Origin: Talpa occidentalis
Lineage: Eukaryota; Chordata; Mammalia; Eulipotyphla; Talpidae
Length of the DNA: 64,000 bases
Assembly (NCBI RefSeq): GCF_014898055.3
Contig: NW_023602073.1
Coordinates: forward strand, 88,888,678-88,952,677
Direction of reading: 5' to 3'
Of this stretch, positions 11,461-23,145 are shown one piece after another. The notes under the pieces were generated by a model. The model saw only the letters and a program-made list of their open reading frames with translations, had not been told where the DNA came from and made no database searches. The first letter of the stretch is position 1, and the number at the start of each line of letters is the position of its first letter. A program made the position numbers and the translations under genes.

Positions 11461-14189
11461 CACAGAAAAATCTGCCTGGCGACTGAGCATGCCCAGTTCA
11501 ACTACTAATCGCCAAACCACGGGATCCTAGTTTCATTGTTTGCCTGGTCTCTCTTTGAATTTTATCAGTAGGAGGGATGTGGGCCTTGCGAAGAGAGGAA
11601 AAGGAGTAAGGATGTACAAGTTAACTTTATGATGTAAAGCTGTGCACAGTAGGCAGTTAATGTGTTTCTTAGCCATAAAGGTTTATAATGACTGTTGTAA
11701 CATGGAGACCTGTAAGAGTGGGAAGGGGTTCTGTTCTGGAACGTTTTGGCAATCTCTAAGGTTCTTGGTTTCCCCTCTAGATGTCTGGTGACAATAATCA
11801 CTAAAATTGCTTAGCTATGATTTCCTAAAATCTGTGATTACAAGTCACTCACCGATTCAGCAACTGGATGATGAATAGGCTTGATGATGAATAAGATGTG
11901 TATATCATGGGAATTAGAAAAAGAACGAGCAAGGTCAGTGCGAATTATTTTATATTTGACAATATATTTAAATGACACCTGCCATGCATAATTTAATGTT
12001 TCTTAAAATTCTGCAAGGCATTAAGCAAGTATTGCAAAAAACACTTTCAAATGTCCAGGATGCCAAAGTCACTGAAAGACCTCAAAAGAAAAGATAGCTA
12101 CAAAGACCAATATCCTACATAAACATTACCCAGATATCTTCAAGAAAATGTTAGTAATCAAACCAAACAACATTTAAAAGGATAAAACATTTGGAATATT
12201 GAGGTTTGCAAAGTTTAACATCTGACAATCAATGTAATTGACCATATTAATAGTATAAAGGGAAAAACCAATATGATCATTGCAACAGGTCCAGGAAAAG
12301 TTCTAGTGAATGAGTAAGCAAATTGTAATAAACAAGTACAAAGGAATACTACCCAGCTGTAAATGGGAACAAAATATTCCAATATGAATGAAAATCAGTA
12401 CCAAATTGCTACATGAAAGAAGCCAAAACAAAAGAACATACTGATTAATTTCGTTCATATGAAATAGTTAAAAAAGCAAAATTAGTCAAGGTTAGTTTCA
12501 TGAAAATACTAGAAGACAAAAATTCACAGGATAAGAAAATGCATTTTTATAGTGTAGGTATTGTCAAATCTACTTTGGTCATACAAAGCCTGCAAATATG
12601 CATCAAGTAATGTCATTAATTAATTTTAATTCTTGACATTTAAAAAATTAATTTTTAAAATGATGAGTTGGTATCCCAGGGAAATACCAGCAAATACCAC
12701 AATATCCAATGACTCTTTTTTTAGGACCTCTTTAGAAACTCACAGAATTTTACTCATTTGATGGGTTTTAATCTATTGCTATTATGTTATTTATTGATGT
12801 TCATATCGCCTCTACATATGAGGTCATTTTCACATTAATGCCTGTGTTCCTTTGACATGATCCTATTTTTTTTTTCAATAGAGTCATTGCTTTCAGGCAT
12901 TCTATATTTAAAAAAAAAAAAACAGATAAAACCAGTTTTTTGTTTGTTTCTTTTTTTTTTTTTTTGCTTTAGAGCAGAATTAAAACTGAAAGGCCAATAA
13001 TTTTACCTTTAAACATAATGTTTATAAAGAAGATATCTTGGACTAGAGTTAACTTGCAAAGTGCTTGGTGGATTAAAATGAATACATTTTAAATAAGATA
13101 TTGAGGGAAGGATGCTAGGTAGTCCTTGAAATCTGGATGGAATTGTTGTCTTCATGAGAATAAAAGGGTGGCACAACAAAAATGGTATTAAGGTGAATTT
13201 TTTCCCTCTGTGATGAAAAATGACTCGAAAAATTAACTTCTTTAGTTGACATCTTTCAAGGCTGAACAATCAACAGTAGCAAATAAAATTGTGAATATTT
13301 TCCTGCACATAACAAAAAGGCTTCGATGAAAATGAAATTCGCTAATTGGACAAAGAAAGTTATGGTGAACTTGGGTTATTTGGGTCTTTTGGTTAATTTC
13401 AAGTGCTGACAATAATAGTTTTAGGTGTTAAATAAATAATATTAGTTATCATTTAATTGCAAGATGGATTGCGCCTGCCTGAACAGGGTACAAGGAAATG
13501 GAGGATTCTCCTGTACTGTCAATAGCCTCTAGATCTAGGAAAATAAACACAGACCTCTGCTGGCAGCCCTGGAGGTAAGGAGAGTAGGCAAAGAAAGTGA
13601 CTTTGTGGGTGGCTAGAATTGCAGGATAGGAGATTTGAAAACATGGGAACAGAAATGAACATACAACATGTCTGACATTGAGGAGTTCAGTCTGAGTAGA
13701 AGTAAAAACTCATTTGTTTATCAGTATATTCTTACAAGTGTTTTATTTTGAGAAAACAATGTCTAAGACAGTAAAGTCTTCTCTACAGGATATGGATGTA
13801 GTTTAGCCAAGGTAGACTATGGATAAATTAAGGGAGGTAGAAGGAAAAATCAGTGAACAAACTTACAGCTTTATCTTCCCTTCTTTCCTTCTCAAAGCTG
13901 CAGGAATCCTACACCTATCCTAGAATTTTTCAAACATCAGGGCAAAACCATGTATGGTATCAGAAATATATTAAGGAAAAGAGAAGGAGGAGAACAGAAG
14001 GGCAGAAGATAAAAACATCAGAATGCATTTCACATGGTAAGAGATAAAGCATATTTTATAAAATGTTTACATTTTTTATATATTACTGCATGAACACACA
14101 CCACACACAAACACATGTACACAGTGTGTCAATGTATGTATGTTCACACTGTGACATGAAATGCATTTTTAGAATGGGTCTAAGTCAAA
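11461..14189. other. Upstream flank of the HMGN gene, no gene seen
   Basis: Composition returns to AT-rich immediately after the CpG island. About 12040-12640 keeps the word order of a very old plus-strand L1 (AATATCCTACATAAA, CCATATTAATAGTATAAAG.., GGAATACTACCCAGCTG). Long A and T runs lie at about 12910 and 12950-12965. No open frame here looks like a protein. Confidence 0.45.
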
Positions 14190-14201
14190 AATTTTAAAGC
14201 T

Positions 14202-14472
14202 GGGGCCTCCCTGGTGACACAGCTGTTGGGCGCTGGGTTGCGAAGCTGCCCGCAGCCTCTGCTGCGCCGGTTCAATCCCAGGTCTCCGGCGAGGTTCCCA
14301 CATGGCGCACAGACCTCTCCTGCTGCCCGCTGCTCCCCTCAGCAGTGTACTTCGTCAGTCTGCCTGCTCTGCTCTCCCCTCCGGCTCTGGTGAAAATCTC
14401 ACCCTCCCGCGCCTCTGACTGTACCCGGTGCTTGTATAAATAAATAAATAAATCTTTAAAAAATGAAAAAAG
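14202..14472 (+). mobile_element. tRNA-derived SINE, full length
   Basis: It starts GGGGCCTCCCTGGTG and carries tRNA-type polymerase III promoter boxes (box A around GGTGACACAGCTG, box B around GGTTCAATCCC at about 14270). The body and a short AAAT tail follow. A 12-bp target duplication AATTTTAAAGCT lies at 14190-14201 and 14473-14484. Confidence 0.95.
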
Positions 14473-14889
14473 AATTTTAAAGCTACTGCACAGCCCTAAT
14501 GATTTCTGTGGCATTTTAGGACTCCAACAGTTTCTTCATCTGAAAGAAAGGTGCTTAATCTTCAAATCTTGAAAGAAATTTTGAAAATAAAAGATCATTT
14601 GCCAGTCACCTCCTTCTTAGTCTGTCTCTCCTTTCCCCTTTCAGGCAGGCACAGGCAGGCTTTTGCTTTAAGCAATGGCAAGTTGCTGGGGAAGTCAGAT
14701 CTAGAACTGATATATGACTGTTTTTGATAGCTCTGTAATTTCAGGTTAAGTTACTCTTCTTCAGTAAATAGGCCAAAGAATTGCGAAAGTGTAACAAAAC
14801 AACTTTAAAAGGAAGAGGTGGAGAAAGTAGTCTGTTTGGTTTGTCTTTATCACTCAAGCAACAATTGGGATGCTAACTTGGAAGAGACC

Positions 14890-15090
14890 ACAGTTTACTT
14901 TTTACAAAGTAACTAGTATAGTCCAAGCACAATCCCAAATCACAGGACTGCCCAATAACACAGATTCCTAGATCCCCAACCCCAAGCTACTGAATCAGAA
15001 AATTGTATGGCCAGACCTGGGAATCTGCATTTCAAACAAGCTTCTCATGTGATTCTTATGGTAGAATTTGAGAATTCTAGATTAGGTCTT
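14890..15090 (+). mobile_element. MER5-like hAT nonautonomous remnant
   Basis: CCCCAAGCTACTGAATCAGAAAAT, GGGAATCTGCATTTC and CTTCTCATGTGATTCTTATG follow the MER5A-type consensus in order. It is diverged and the terminal inverted repeats are eroded. Confidence 0.55.
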
Positions 15091-15254
15091 AACTCTCAAC
15101 TGCTGTTTACTTAGACTCCAATAAATGTATATCTATTAAATTTGTCAGCTTAGTAATATACTTCCAAGAAGAGTAAAATTCTGTGGGTGACACTCCCCCT
15201 TCATTGCCATTACCAATGTACTCCATTTCACCTCAATTCCAGTTTTGTGTGGCG

Positions 15255-15430
15255 CTACCTGCTTTTTTTTTGTTTTATATATTTTTACATCATTTTTCAT
15301 TTTTGTACAATGTATGCATTTTCATCTTGGTTATATTGCCCATACAATTCCCACTCCCCCTTATTTTGACCCTAATCCCTCCTGCTTTCTTCACATTCGT
15401 CTTCCTTTTCTCTAGTTGCAAGGATTCTGA
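15255..15430 (-). mobile_element. L1 3'UTR fragment, minus strand
   Basis: TTGCCCATACAATTCCCACTCCCCC, TTATTTTGACCC and AATCCCTCCTG match, diverged, the reverse complement of the 3' end of the younger L1 at 29440-29510 (the same landmarks occur at 53370-53420). Three overlapping short open frames arise here only because the strand is pyrimidine-rich. I found no clear target duplication. Confidence 0.65.
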
Positions 15431-16139
15431 AGGATGATTAAAAACACCTAGAAAAGCACCTCCTCCCATCCGCCCAGGCACTGCTGTAGGCAGCTCCTGG
15501 AACCCCTGACAAGATTAAATTCCCTGGGCTTACATCCTGAAAGGAAACCTAACCTACACACAAATCCTCACAAGCCACACCCTTTAAAGGATTTATTATT
15601 TCAATGATTGTACAAACATCCCTGTTAATTGCATTAACTGCAAGGAGGCCATTCTGTGATCTTCCAACAGGACTCACATGTTGTTTTCTCCAGTCTTAAA
15701 TCAAATTAAATTTGTGTACAGATTCTTTACCCTGAGTATGTTTTACATAGTTCTCCATCCCCAATGCTTTTTAGCCTCTGTGTTATTTACCTCTCCTTCT
15801 TCTGGTTGCTACCACTGAAACTCACAGGAGTGTAATTAATTTGTTCTTTGTAGCTCCCAAATGACTATTTGGGGATGAATTAGCCATGCTTAGTGACTAG
15901 GGCCAGGAATTGGGCTACATTCATGCAGACATCCCTTCCTGCCAGATTATCGTGTGTCTTGTGCTAAGAGCCAGTCAGGTTCAAGGAGTTGCAAGTTAAG
16001 AAAGCAAATACTCACATTTATAGTGAGATCACAATGAAGTAAGGAAAGTTCCCATCCTTTCAGGGGAAAAGCCACAAGCTTCAAGGTGTTAAAATGCAGC
16101 TAGGGGTTGTTGCAAACCTCTTGGGCTGAATTATACATT

Positions 16140-16402
16140 TTTAAAAAAGATTTTATTTATTTAGTTTTTGCATATAAGAGCTGGGGTATAGGCCAGAGGT
16201 GCAGGGGATGAGAGGATTCACCAGAGACAGAGTGAGGAGCAAAACAGGCAGATTTATTGAAATACACTGCTAAGGCCAGCAGCAGGCAAGACAGGAGAGG
16301 TCTGTTGCACCATATATGGATTAGCTCCCTGGCTGGGGATCAATCCCAAGGCCATAGTGTTGATAGTGCTGAGACTTAACCCTTAGGCCACCAGTGAGGC
16401 CC
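16140..16402 (-). mobile_element. tRNA-derived SINE, older copy, minus strand
   Basis: The reverse SINE body runs from a T-rich tail to GTGAGGCCC at 16402. A 14-bp duplication CTGAATTATACATT lies at 16126-16139 and 16403-16416. It is clearly more diverged than the copies at 35068 and 59112, so the family has been active over a long time. Confidence 0.9.
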
Positions 16403-16744
16403 CTGAATTATACATTCTTGTAGTCTAATGCCATTGCTAGTATACTCCCAGAGCACTACTCCCTGCCATTGAAGCTGGGGGTTTGGTTACTCCTTTCTGA
16501 AGTCTTCGGCATTTCCTTTAAACCTCAGAATCCTTGGGATCTTGTAAGAAATCTCCAATAGCCTCATTTCTGTTAATGTTCACATTGATCCTGGCTTTCA
16601 GAGATCAGACTATTTCCTTTCTTCAATAAAAGCAAAAAAGCAAGCAAACAAAATGAAAACAAAAATCTAGGTTTAGTGATGTGAGAATGCAATGAGTCAT
16701 TCTGAGGTTAGCTACATTAATAACTATCATAATTCTCAAACACT

Positions 16745-16811
16745 AGGTAAGAGTTAATAGAAGCAGTAAAATGAGTTTTAGGTAAGAGTTAATAGAAGCA
16801 GTAAAATGAGG
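16745..16811. repeat. 35-bp tandem duplication
   Basis: AGGTAAGAGTTAATAGAAGC.. at 16745 is repeated at 16780 with a 35-base period. The two units are identical over about 31 bases, so the duplication is recent. Confidence 0.9.
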
Positions 16812-17099
16812 TTCACCAGGTCAGAATAAATTGTAGCCATAAGGTAAAATTTTTTGACCAGCACTGGAAAAATAGCCTGAAAATGTGCCATAATCTTTCA
16901 GGGAGGTTTTCTTTTTATTTATTTTCTTAATAACCCAATTTTTAAAAATTTAAAAAGTAGCCCAACTCACTTCTTTATATGTCAAAGTATTATTGTGTTT
17001 TATTTTTAAAATAGATCCTTATCCAAAAGCCCTGAATTTGCAGTCACAGTTATCCATCCCAAATTCATGACGCCACTTTCCTTACTAACAGAATTCTGA

Positions 17100-17530
17100 T
17101 TTTGGCAATAGGCCTGACCAAAACAAAACAAAAACTTTAGTTTCCCAGTTCCCCTGCAGAGAGTGTTGCTATGTGACACTGTTCTGGAGAATGAGATGTG
17201 TGCGGAAGTCATGAGGTAGTCGCTAAACACCACCTAAAACAGGGAGACACCCAGAACAAAAACTGCCCTCTGCCTTTGTTTTTCTTCTTCTTCCAATGTG
17301 GATGTTACAGATAATGGCTGGAAGTAGAACAGCTATCTTACATCTGTGAGAATGAGAACTATAAGGTAAGGCTGTAAGAGCAGAATCAGCTGCCTGGGGC
17401 CCTGTATTGACCCTGGATTATCCCCTGCAAACTCTTTATCATGGAAGGAAAATAAACACCATGCTTGATCAAGCCACTGTAGGTGGGGGTCTATGACATG
17501 CAGCTGAATGCAGTCCCCTAACTGATAGAC
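17100..17530 (+). mobile_element. MLT1-type MaLR LTR remnant
   Basis: The order TTTCCCAG..CCCTGCAG, ATGTGACACTGTTCTGGAGAATGAGATG, GATGTTACAGATAATGGCTGG, AAAATAAACACC, CAAGCCACTGTAGG, CAGTCCCCTAACTGATA follows MLT1 LTRs from 5' to 3'. It is old, solo and has no coding part. Confidence 0.75.
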
Positions 17531-20330
17531 TAGCTAAAGATTTCGTGTGGAAATTGGAGATGATAAACTGTGAACATGTGCACATGCCTGAAGCATAGCA
17601 AATAACATGATTTTTTTTTTGAAGAAAATATATTCCTCCACAGATTATAATGAGAACACCAGTGTGGGTCTGCTAATCCTAAGTGACCTGTTTGGCCATC
17701 ATATTTGTTACCTGTAGTTTTGTATTCCTATACGAGGTCAGAACTGCCTGGTCAATCAGTTATAGGAGCCAAACCCGGCAAGGTTCTTTTCAAATCAATC
17801 AAAAGCAGAATGCTTGAGCACCGTGGGAAAGGTATGCATCACAAGGTATGACCGGAAACACTTGGGGGGCTGAGGATGCATGTATGACAAGGGACCCTAG
17901 AAGCTGATCAGTGGAATGCCTTGTTGATAAGATTGGAACCATGGCCAGGGGGCTGGCGTAAGGTTTCAATTACAACACTTGGTCATCAAGCAGAAAATAA
18001 TTATCTGGTCAGCAGACTCATGTCCCCCTGAAGCCCTAGATGACATAAACACATTTTCAGTTTCACCCATCTTTTTCTTCTACCCCACGTATCTGATGTT
18101 GTATGATTATTCTATCAATAGAAAGTCCAGGATCTTGCTCATTGAAAAGTATTCTGCATTGTGTAGCCTGCTCCACAACTCCTGTTTGTCATTGTGGTGT
18201 TGCCAATGCAACACACGGAAAATTTTAACTTTTCCCATCCCTAAGGGCCTGATTATGAACATTTAGAGTAAATGTCTTAAAATAAGAATAGGCAAGGATA
18301 AAAATTGTAATAAACACCGTTGCTGTAGAATGTGCTTCCAGTGACTGTAGCCTATTTCCAGGCATTAAAAGATGGATGTTGGTTTGTTCTTCAGCTCTGT
18401 CTTTGTTGTAGTGCATCTCCCTATACTGTAGGTACCATAGTCTAAAAACCCACGGCAGCTTGGGATCTGGGTATGATTTAGATTTGACCAATCAGATGCA
18501 CTAACTAGCATACAATTTGGAAAGTGAAGGTTAGAAAAAGGTCACACTTATTTATATCTGTTCAGTCTGCTGCTTTCTATTGCCCTGTGACAGAGATCCC
18601 AGCTATCACCTTTGTGGGTTTTGAGAAGCAGGTGTGCAGTGGTCTGGAACCAGCAGCAACAGTGACTTCCTGAATGAGAAAGGATCTTCATTCTCATGGA
18701 ATACTGACACTAGTGATTCCTAATTTCAGAAGAGACTCCGCTCCTTAAACGACCTGGTTCTGGTGTGTAACTCTGGAAGAGTTCTCTGAAAATTCAACTT
18801 TGATTCTATTTCTTTGGTCCTCCTAACTAGCCCATCAGCTATTGAACCCTTGCATATATCTCACTTTAAATTAAAGAGTTCTCTGCAACTAACCTAAGTC
18901 ATAGAGTGTCTATGAGTATGCTTATCAAATATTTCCAACTATAAGGGACATCCTGTCTTTCTCCTAAAACTATGATTATGGAAGCAGATGTTGAGATGGA
19001 CACTGTCTTAGTGTGTGTCCCCAAGTAATATTGAGTGTCCATGGTGAAAAGAACCTTTGAAGACCCCTCCAACAGACAGGGGGCACCAGGGAAAAATAAA
19101 CCCTTTCTTTACACCGTTGACATTTGGGTAAATTTGTTACTGTAGGATTTTCTATCTTATCCTGAGATAATATAGAACTTAGATTCCAAGAGTGGGGTGT
19201 TGCTTTAATAATAAAATAAAGCCTAAAATGTGTGGCCTTGGCTTAACAACTGGTGGGAGGGACTCAAAGATTCTATTACTGAAAATGGGAGGTATGGAAA
19301 TCTTTGTTTTCTAGTGGTAAAACATCTGATAAAGTATTACCTGCAATAAGTAGAAGGCAGAGTTATACTTAACTTTAGGGAAGAAATTGAGGACAAGTTA
19401 TTGCTATTTAACTGACTGCTATTAGCTGCATTTAGCAAGATAGTATGAGAAAAAGATATGTTCAGAGAATTGGCCAGTTAATAAGGATAAATAAAAGAGA
19501 CTAGAGTGTACAAATTCAGGAATTTAAGATTAGAAAAGGCAACTGCTTCTCAACTCTAAGAATAAATTATAAAAACGATACTTTGAGTAACAAAGACCTA
19601 CTACTACTCAGTTGTACAGCAAAGATAAGATCACTGAACATAGATTAGGGTGTGGGTGTGGGGCCCTGAAATTCCTTTTAATTAAGGAAGACGGGAGGGG
19701 AAGAGAAGGAAGGAGAAAAGGCCAGGAAGGAGGAAGGGAGAGAGAAAGAGAGGAGGGTGGAAGGAAGCAGAATGGGACAGAAATGGGACATTGGGACAAG
19801 AGAGTGTAGAAATTTGGCAAAGAAAATATGTCTAGAAAGGAAATATGGGAGTAGGTAGGAAACTTAAATTTGTAACATAACTCTTATAAGACCTTTTTAC
19901 TGCAAAAGGCACCAACTTGGATTTAATGTAATTGTGACTATTTAAGTCTTAACATAGCCTGGATTCCCATGCCAACTATAAGCAGAAAGCCTGAGAATAC
20001 TACTCAATCTCTAAAGCAGATTCTTCAGTGCCATTATGAAGAGTAATGGAAAAAGAGAAACCTCCCAAAGGGAAAATTTAAGGACCATGAAAATCCACAG
20101 ACAGGAAAGCTACAAGGGGGAGCATTCTCATCTTCAGTATAGGGGGCCTAAAACTTCCGCCTAGTCTAATATCAGAATGATAATAGATTGATGGTGACTA
20201 TCATTTTTATTCTTCCTATTTTAAAAGAGAGTGTTGTTAAAGTTATCCTGACTTTGTCCCACTACTGGAGTGTGTGTTTTGTTGGTGGGATGTGTCTTTG
20301 GCTCAAGAAAGAGGGTCAAAGATGCATTGA
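17531..20330. other. Unclassified noncoding stretch
   Basis: No gene and no repeat family I can name with confidence. A purine-rich GGAA/GGGA patch on the plus strand (about 19680-19770) makes an open frame by low complexity only. The frames at 17979-18266 (plus) and 18225-18491 (minus) overlap each other and show no domain. Confidence 0.4.
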
Positions 20331-20334
20331 ATGA

Positions 20335-20612
20335 AAAGACTCAACCCACCCCTCCTGGCTTTGAAGATGAAGAAAGGGTTTCATGAGTCAAGGAATACAA
20401 GTGACCTTTGGAAGCCGGAAAAAGCAAGAGAACAGATCTTCCCCTGGAACCTATAAAAGGGACTGCAAACCAGTCAACACTTTGATCTTAGCTCAGTGAG
20501 ACCCAGGTTGGACTTCTAACCTACACAACTGTAAGATAGTACATTTTTGTTGTGTTAAGCCACTATGTTTATGGCAATTGGTTCTGACAGAGTTAAAAAG
20601 CTAATATCGCAG
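20335..20612 (+). mobile_element. MaLR-type LTR remnant (3' part)
   Basis: CTGGCTTTGAAGATGAAGAAAGG, CAAGGAATAC.., CCCCTGGAACC, TTGATCTTAGCTCAGTGAGACCC, TGTTAAGCCACTATG and AAGCTAATATCGC follow the 3' half of MLT1-type MaLR LTRs. Solo, diverged. Confidence 0.75.
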
Positions 20613-22100
20613 CAGTCTCAGCCAAAATGCCTCCATTCGAAGACCTGTGCAAACTCTTTTCTTCACACATAGAATAGACATAACTTCTGTTCAAGGTAGA
20701 ATCCCCTCAAATTCTGTCTATCTTTTCTAATTATGGTACTTAGCTCAAAGTCCAGGACCTCCAGGAAATATCCAGCCCTCTCCATCAGGTCTGGATAGAG
20801 CCAAGTTATCTGTTCCTCAAACACCTCGTATAATGTGATGGGGTAGAAAAAAGTAATTTCCTAACACTGAGTTCCTTGATTGACTCATCTGGCAGTCTTG
20901 ATGGTGGGTTCTCTCCTACAGCAGGATCTCCCATGTCCAATTTTCCACATATCTTCTGATTCTGTCCTCAGGAAGGTCTTCTTTGTGATGCATCCTCAAA
21001 GGTAAATATTTAAAAGCTGTTAAGCGCTTGTCCTGCTTCTTCATGGTATGGGTTTGAGTGCCCAAGGACTGCTTTGGAGGTTGAACAGTTCTGAAGTTTT
21101 CTAATTTCCAATTTATTTGGCAATACATTTCTCCAAAATACTTGGTAAGCTTCCAATTCATTTAATTTTAATCAGTTCCATTTGCAATTACCAATAGCCA
21201 GATGTTATCTAGATAACTTTTAAGCCTTAAGATTCTTTTTTTAAATATTGGCCTCTATCCTTTTCATATTCCTCCCTCAACAAAATTATGGCTACCTTAA
21301 GGGCATATGAAACATCAGAGTTGGAGAGGAAGAAAATACTTTTATTGTGATGTTTGTTGCTGGACTGTCTACCATTGCCTGGCAGATAATTCTTAGAATA
21401 AATTGCTTGAAAAGGCTTGGGGTACCATCTTGCCTCCAGCTTTGACTATTGATTCAGAGCATACCACCCTTCTTAGCCTGGCCGCACCCACAGGAACAGA
21501 CTTGTCACATTGGCTTGCAAGCTGCTAGCAGCTATTCCTCTTCAGCCTACTGTCTTCCTTTCTTTTCTTTTTTCATACCATTCAGTTCTAGCCTGAATTT
21601 ATCTTTTCCTTGTAAGATTTTTCTGACGCAGTAAGGAACATTCAACACATAACTAGGTTCTAAAGTTTTCATATCATTGTCCCTGCCTGTCAAGATATCT
21701 GTGACCACTTTGCAACCAAATATTTGCCACAGAGTAGTAAGGAGTACCAGTTTTCTAGCCTGCTTCACTGTCTGACCACTAACAGTAAGTCACATATTTA
21801 GGATCTGTTACTTGCAGCACCAGACTTCTAGATATTCTAATTAGGAGTGTCAGATACTCAAAAATAAACAGGGCCTTAAACCAGGTTGAGTTTGTTTGTT
21901 TGTTTGTTTTTTAATCTCATTAAATGTCAGATCTGGGGCTGATTGGCATTTCCACAATTATCAGATTTCCAGGTTTCATCATTATCAACATATAAGCTCT
22001 ATTTGCATACCATAATGTCCATAATGTTTTCTCTATCTTTTATCATCATGTCCACATTCTAGCCAACAGGTATGAGAAAGAAGAACAAAAGAGAGGTAGA
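20613..22100. other. Unclassified noncoding stretch
   Basis: No gene recognised. A (TTTG)n run lies at about 21890-21910. The open frames near 20916-21161 (minus), 21449-21634 (plus) and 21547-21768 (minus) overlap one another and have no recognisable domain. Confidence 0.4.
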
Positions 22101-22286
22101 AGGACTTATTATATCCTTTTAAAAAACATCTATAAAGAAGATGTGGCATGCATATCTACATGATAGAATAACTACTCAGCTATAAAAATGATAAAATCTT
22201 GCCATTTTCAACAACATGGATGAAAATAGAGGGGATTGTGCTAAGTGAAATAAATCAGAAGGAGAAAGACAAATACTGGATGGTTT

Positions 22287-22873
22287 TGTAACAGGGTGGT
22301 CCCCAGGAAAGGGGGAGGTTCCCTGCCCCACCCAAGGGAGGGTGGAGCTGAGCAGGAAGAGAAGAAGCGGCAGAAGAGACTGAGGTAGGAAGCAGGATGG
22401 AGCCAGGAGACCTGGAGGAGGCGCATGGAGCCTAGAGACACGTGAAGAAACTGCGCTTGTCTTGTGGTCGTGGACTGGGTGACACAGATGTGGGTGAGAC
22501 CCATGGGGATGTGACCATGGCAGCTTTTATCTTGATGTTGATTTTGCTCTTTTCCTTCCGGGCTTGTCTGGTAGTTTCTGATCCTTTTCTGTGGGTCCCC
22601 ACTGGAAGATGCTTTAGACTTGCGGCAGGCTTTGGGGCCTTGCTCTGGGCCGATCCCATATGGATGGACTTTTACCCACGAGGGGATGGGTAACTTTGGG
22701 TGCTTCATTTAGAAACTAGACTCTTGGCCTTACCTGTATTGTTTCCTAGTTTTATTAAAGTTCCTTCCCATTAAAGTCTCCTATGTTTTGTGTTGATGCG
22801 GCGGATGGCAGAACCCATTTAGAATAGGCAGGTTTGCGGGGTTTTGGGCTGCCCCTCTCCCTGTCCTATAACA
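22287..22873 (+). mobile_element. Solo LTR, family C
   Basis: A 587-bp element starts TGTAACAGGG and ends CCTATAACA. The flanks GTTT (22283-22286) and GCTT (22874-22877) look like a 4-bp target duplication with one later change, and L1 sequence continues across the insertion. A second copy at 42844-43916 has the same ends and, without its own insert, the same 587-bp length. ATTAAA polyadenylation-type signals and a GT-rich stretch near the 3' end support plus orientation. No internal viral genes accompany it, so it is a solo LTR left by recombination. Names A-D for LTR families are mine. Confidence 0.9.
22517..22693 (+). other. 58-codon open frame inside LTR-C
   Basis: An ATG in strong context (ACCATGG) opens a 58-codon frame with a hydrophobic start (AAFILMLILLFSF) resembling a signal peptide or membrane anchor. 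The second LTR-C copy keeps the same frame and stop (43074-43250). Between the copies, about seven of the nine or so base changes in this stretch alter the amino acid, which is what neutral drift gives. I therefore do not call it a gene, but it may be part of the original LTR transcript. Confidence 0.3.
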
Positions 22874-23145
22874 GCTTCACTCATTGTGGAGTATAAAGAA
22901 ACAAAATAAATGAAAGACAAAAGCCAAAACAAACCTCTGGATTCTGACTGGACTTGTTACCTGAGGGAAAGAAGGGGTGGGAGCAAAGGGGACAGGAGGT
23001 ACAATGGATTGTGATGGAGGGTTATTGGTACTTTGGTGGTGAGTGGATGTGGTGTGGTGTGAAGAAGTGTGAACCTCTACTTCTAAACATATGTAGTCTT
23101 ATAAACTAATGTTACATCAGAAAAAATAATAAAAAGATGTCTTCC

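Larger units (their letters stand above)
22105..23145 (+). mobile_element. L1 3' end split by an LTR
   Basis: Left part (22105-22286) reads ACTCAGCTATAAAAATGATAAAATC, CAACATGGATGAAAATAG and GTGAAATAAATCAGAAGGAGAAAGACAAATACTGGATGG, the end of L1 ORF2. Right part (22874-23145) resumes with CACTCATTGTGGAGTATAAAGAAAC and ends in an A-rich tail. The LTR at 22287-22873 interrupts it. Diverged and non-coding. Confidence 0.8.

Noticed and set aside
22241..22708. 155-codon minus-strand frame, with a similar one at 42784-43074
   Set aside because: Antisense to LTR-C, differs in length between the two copies, and begins outside the LTR in L1 sequence.
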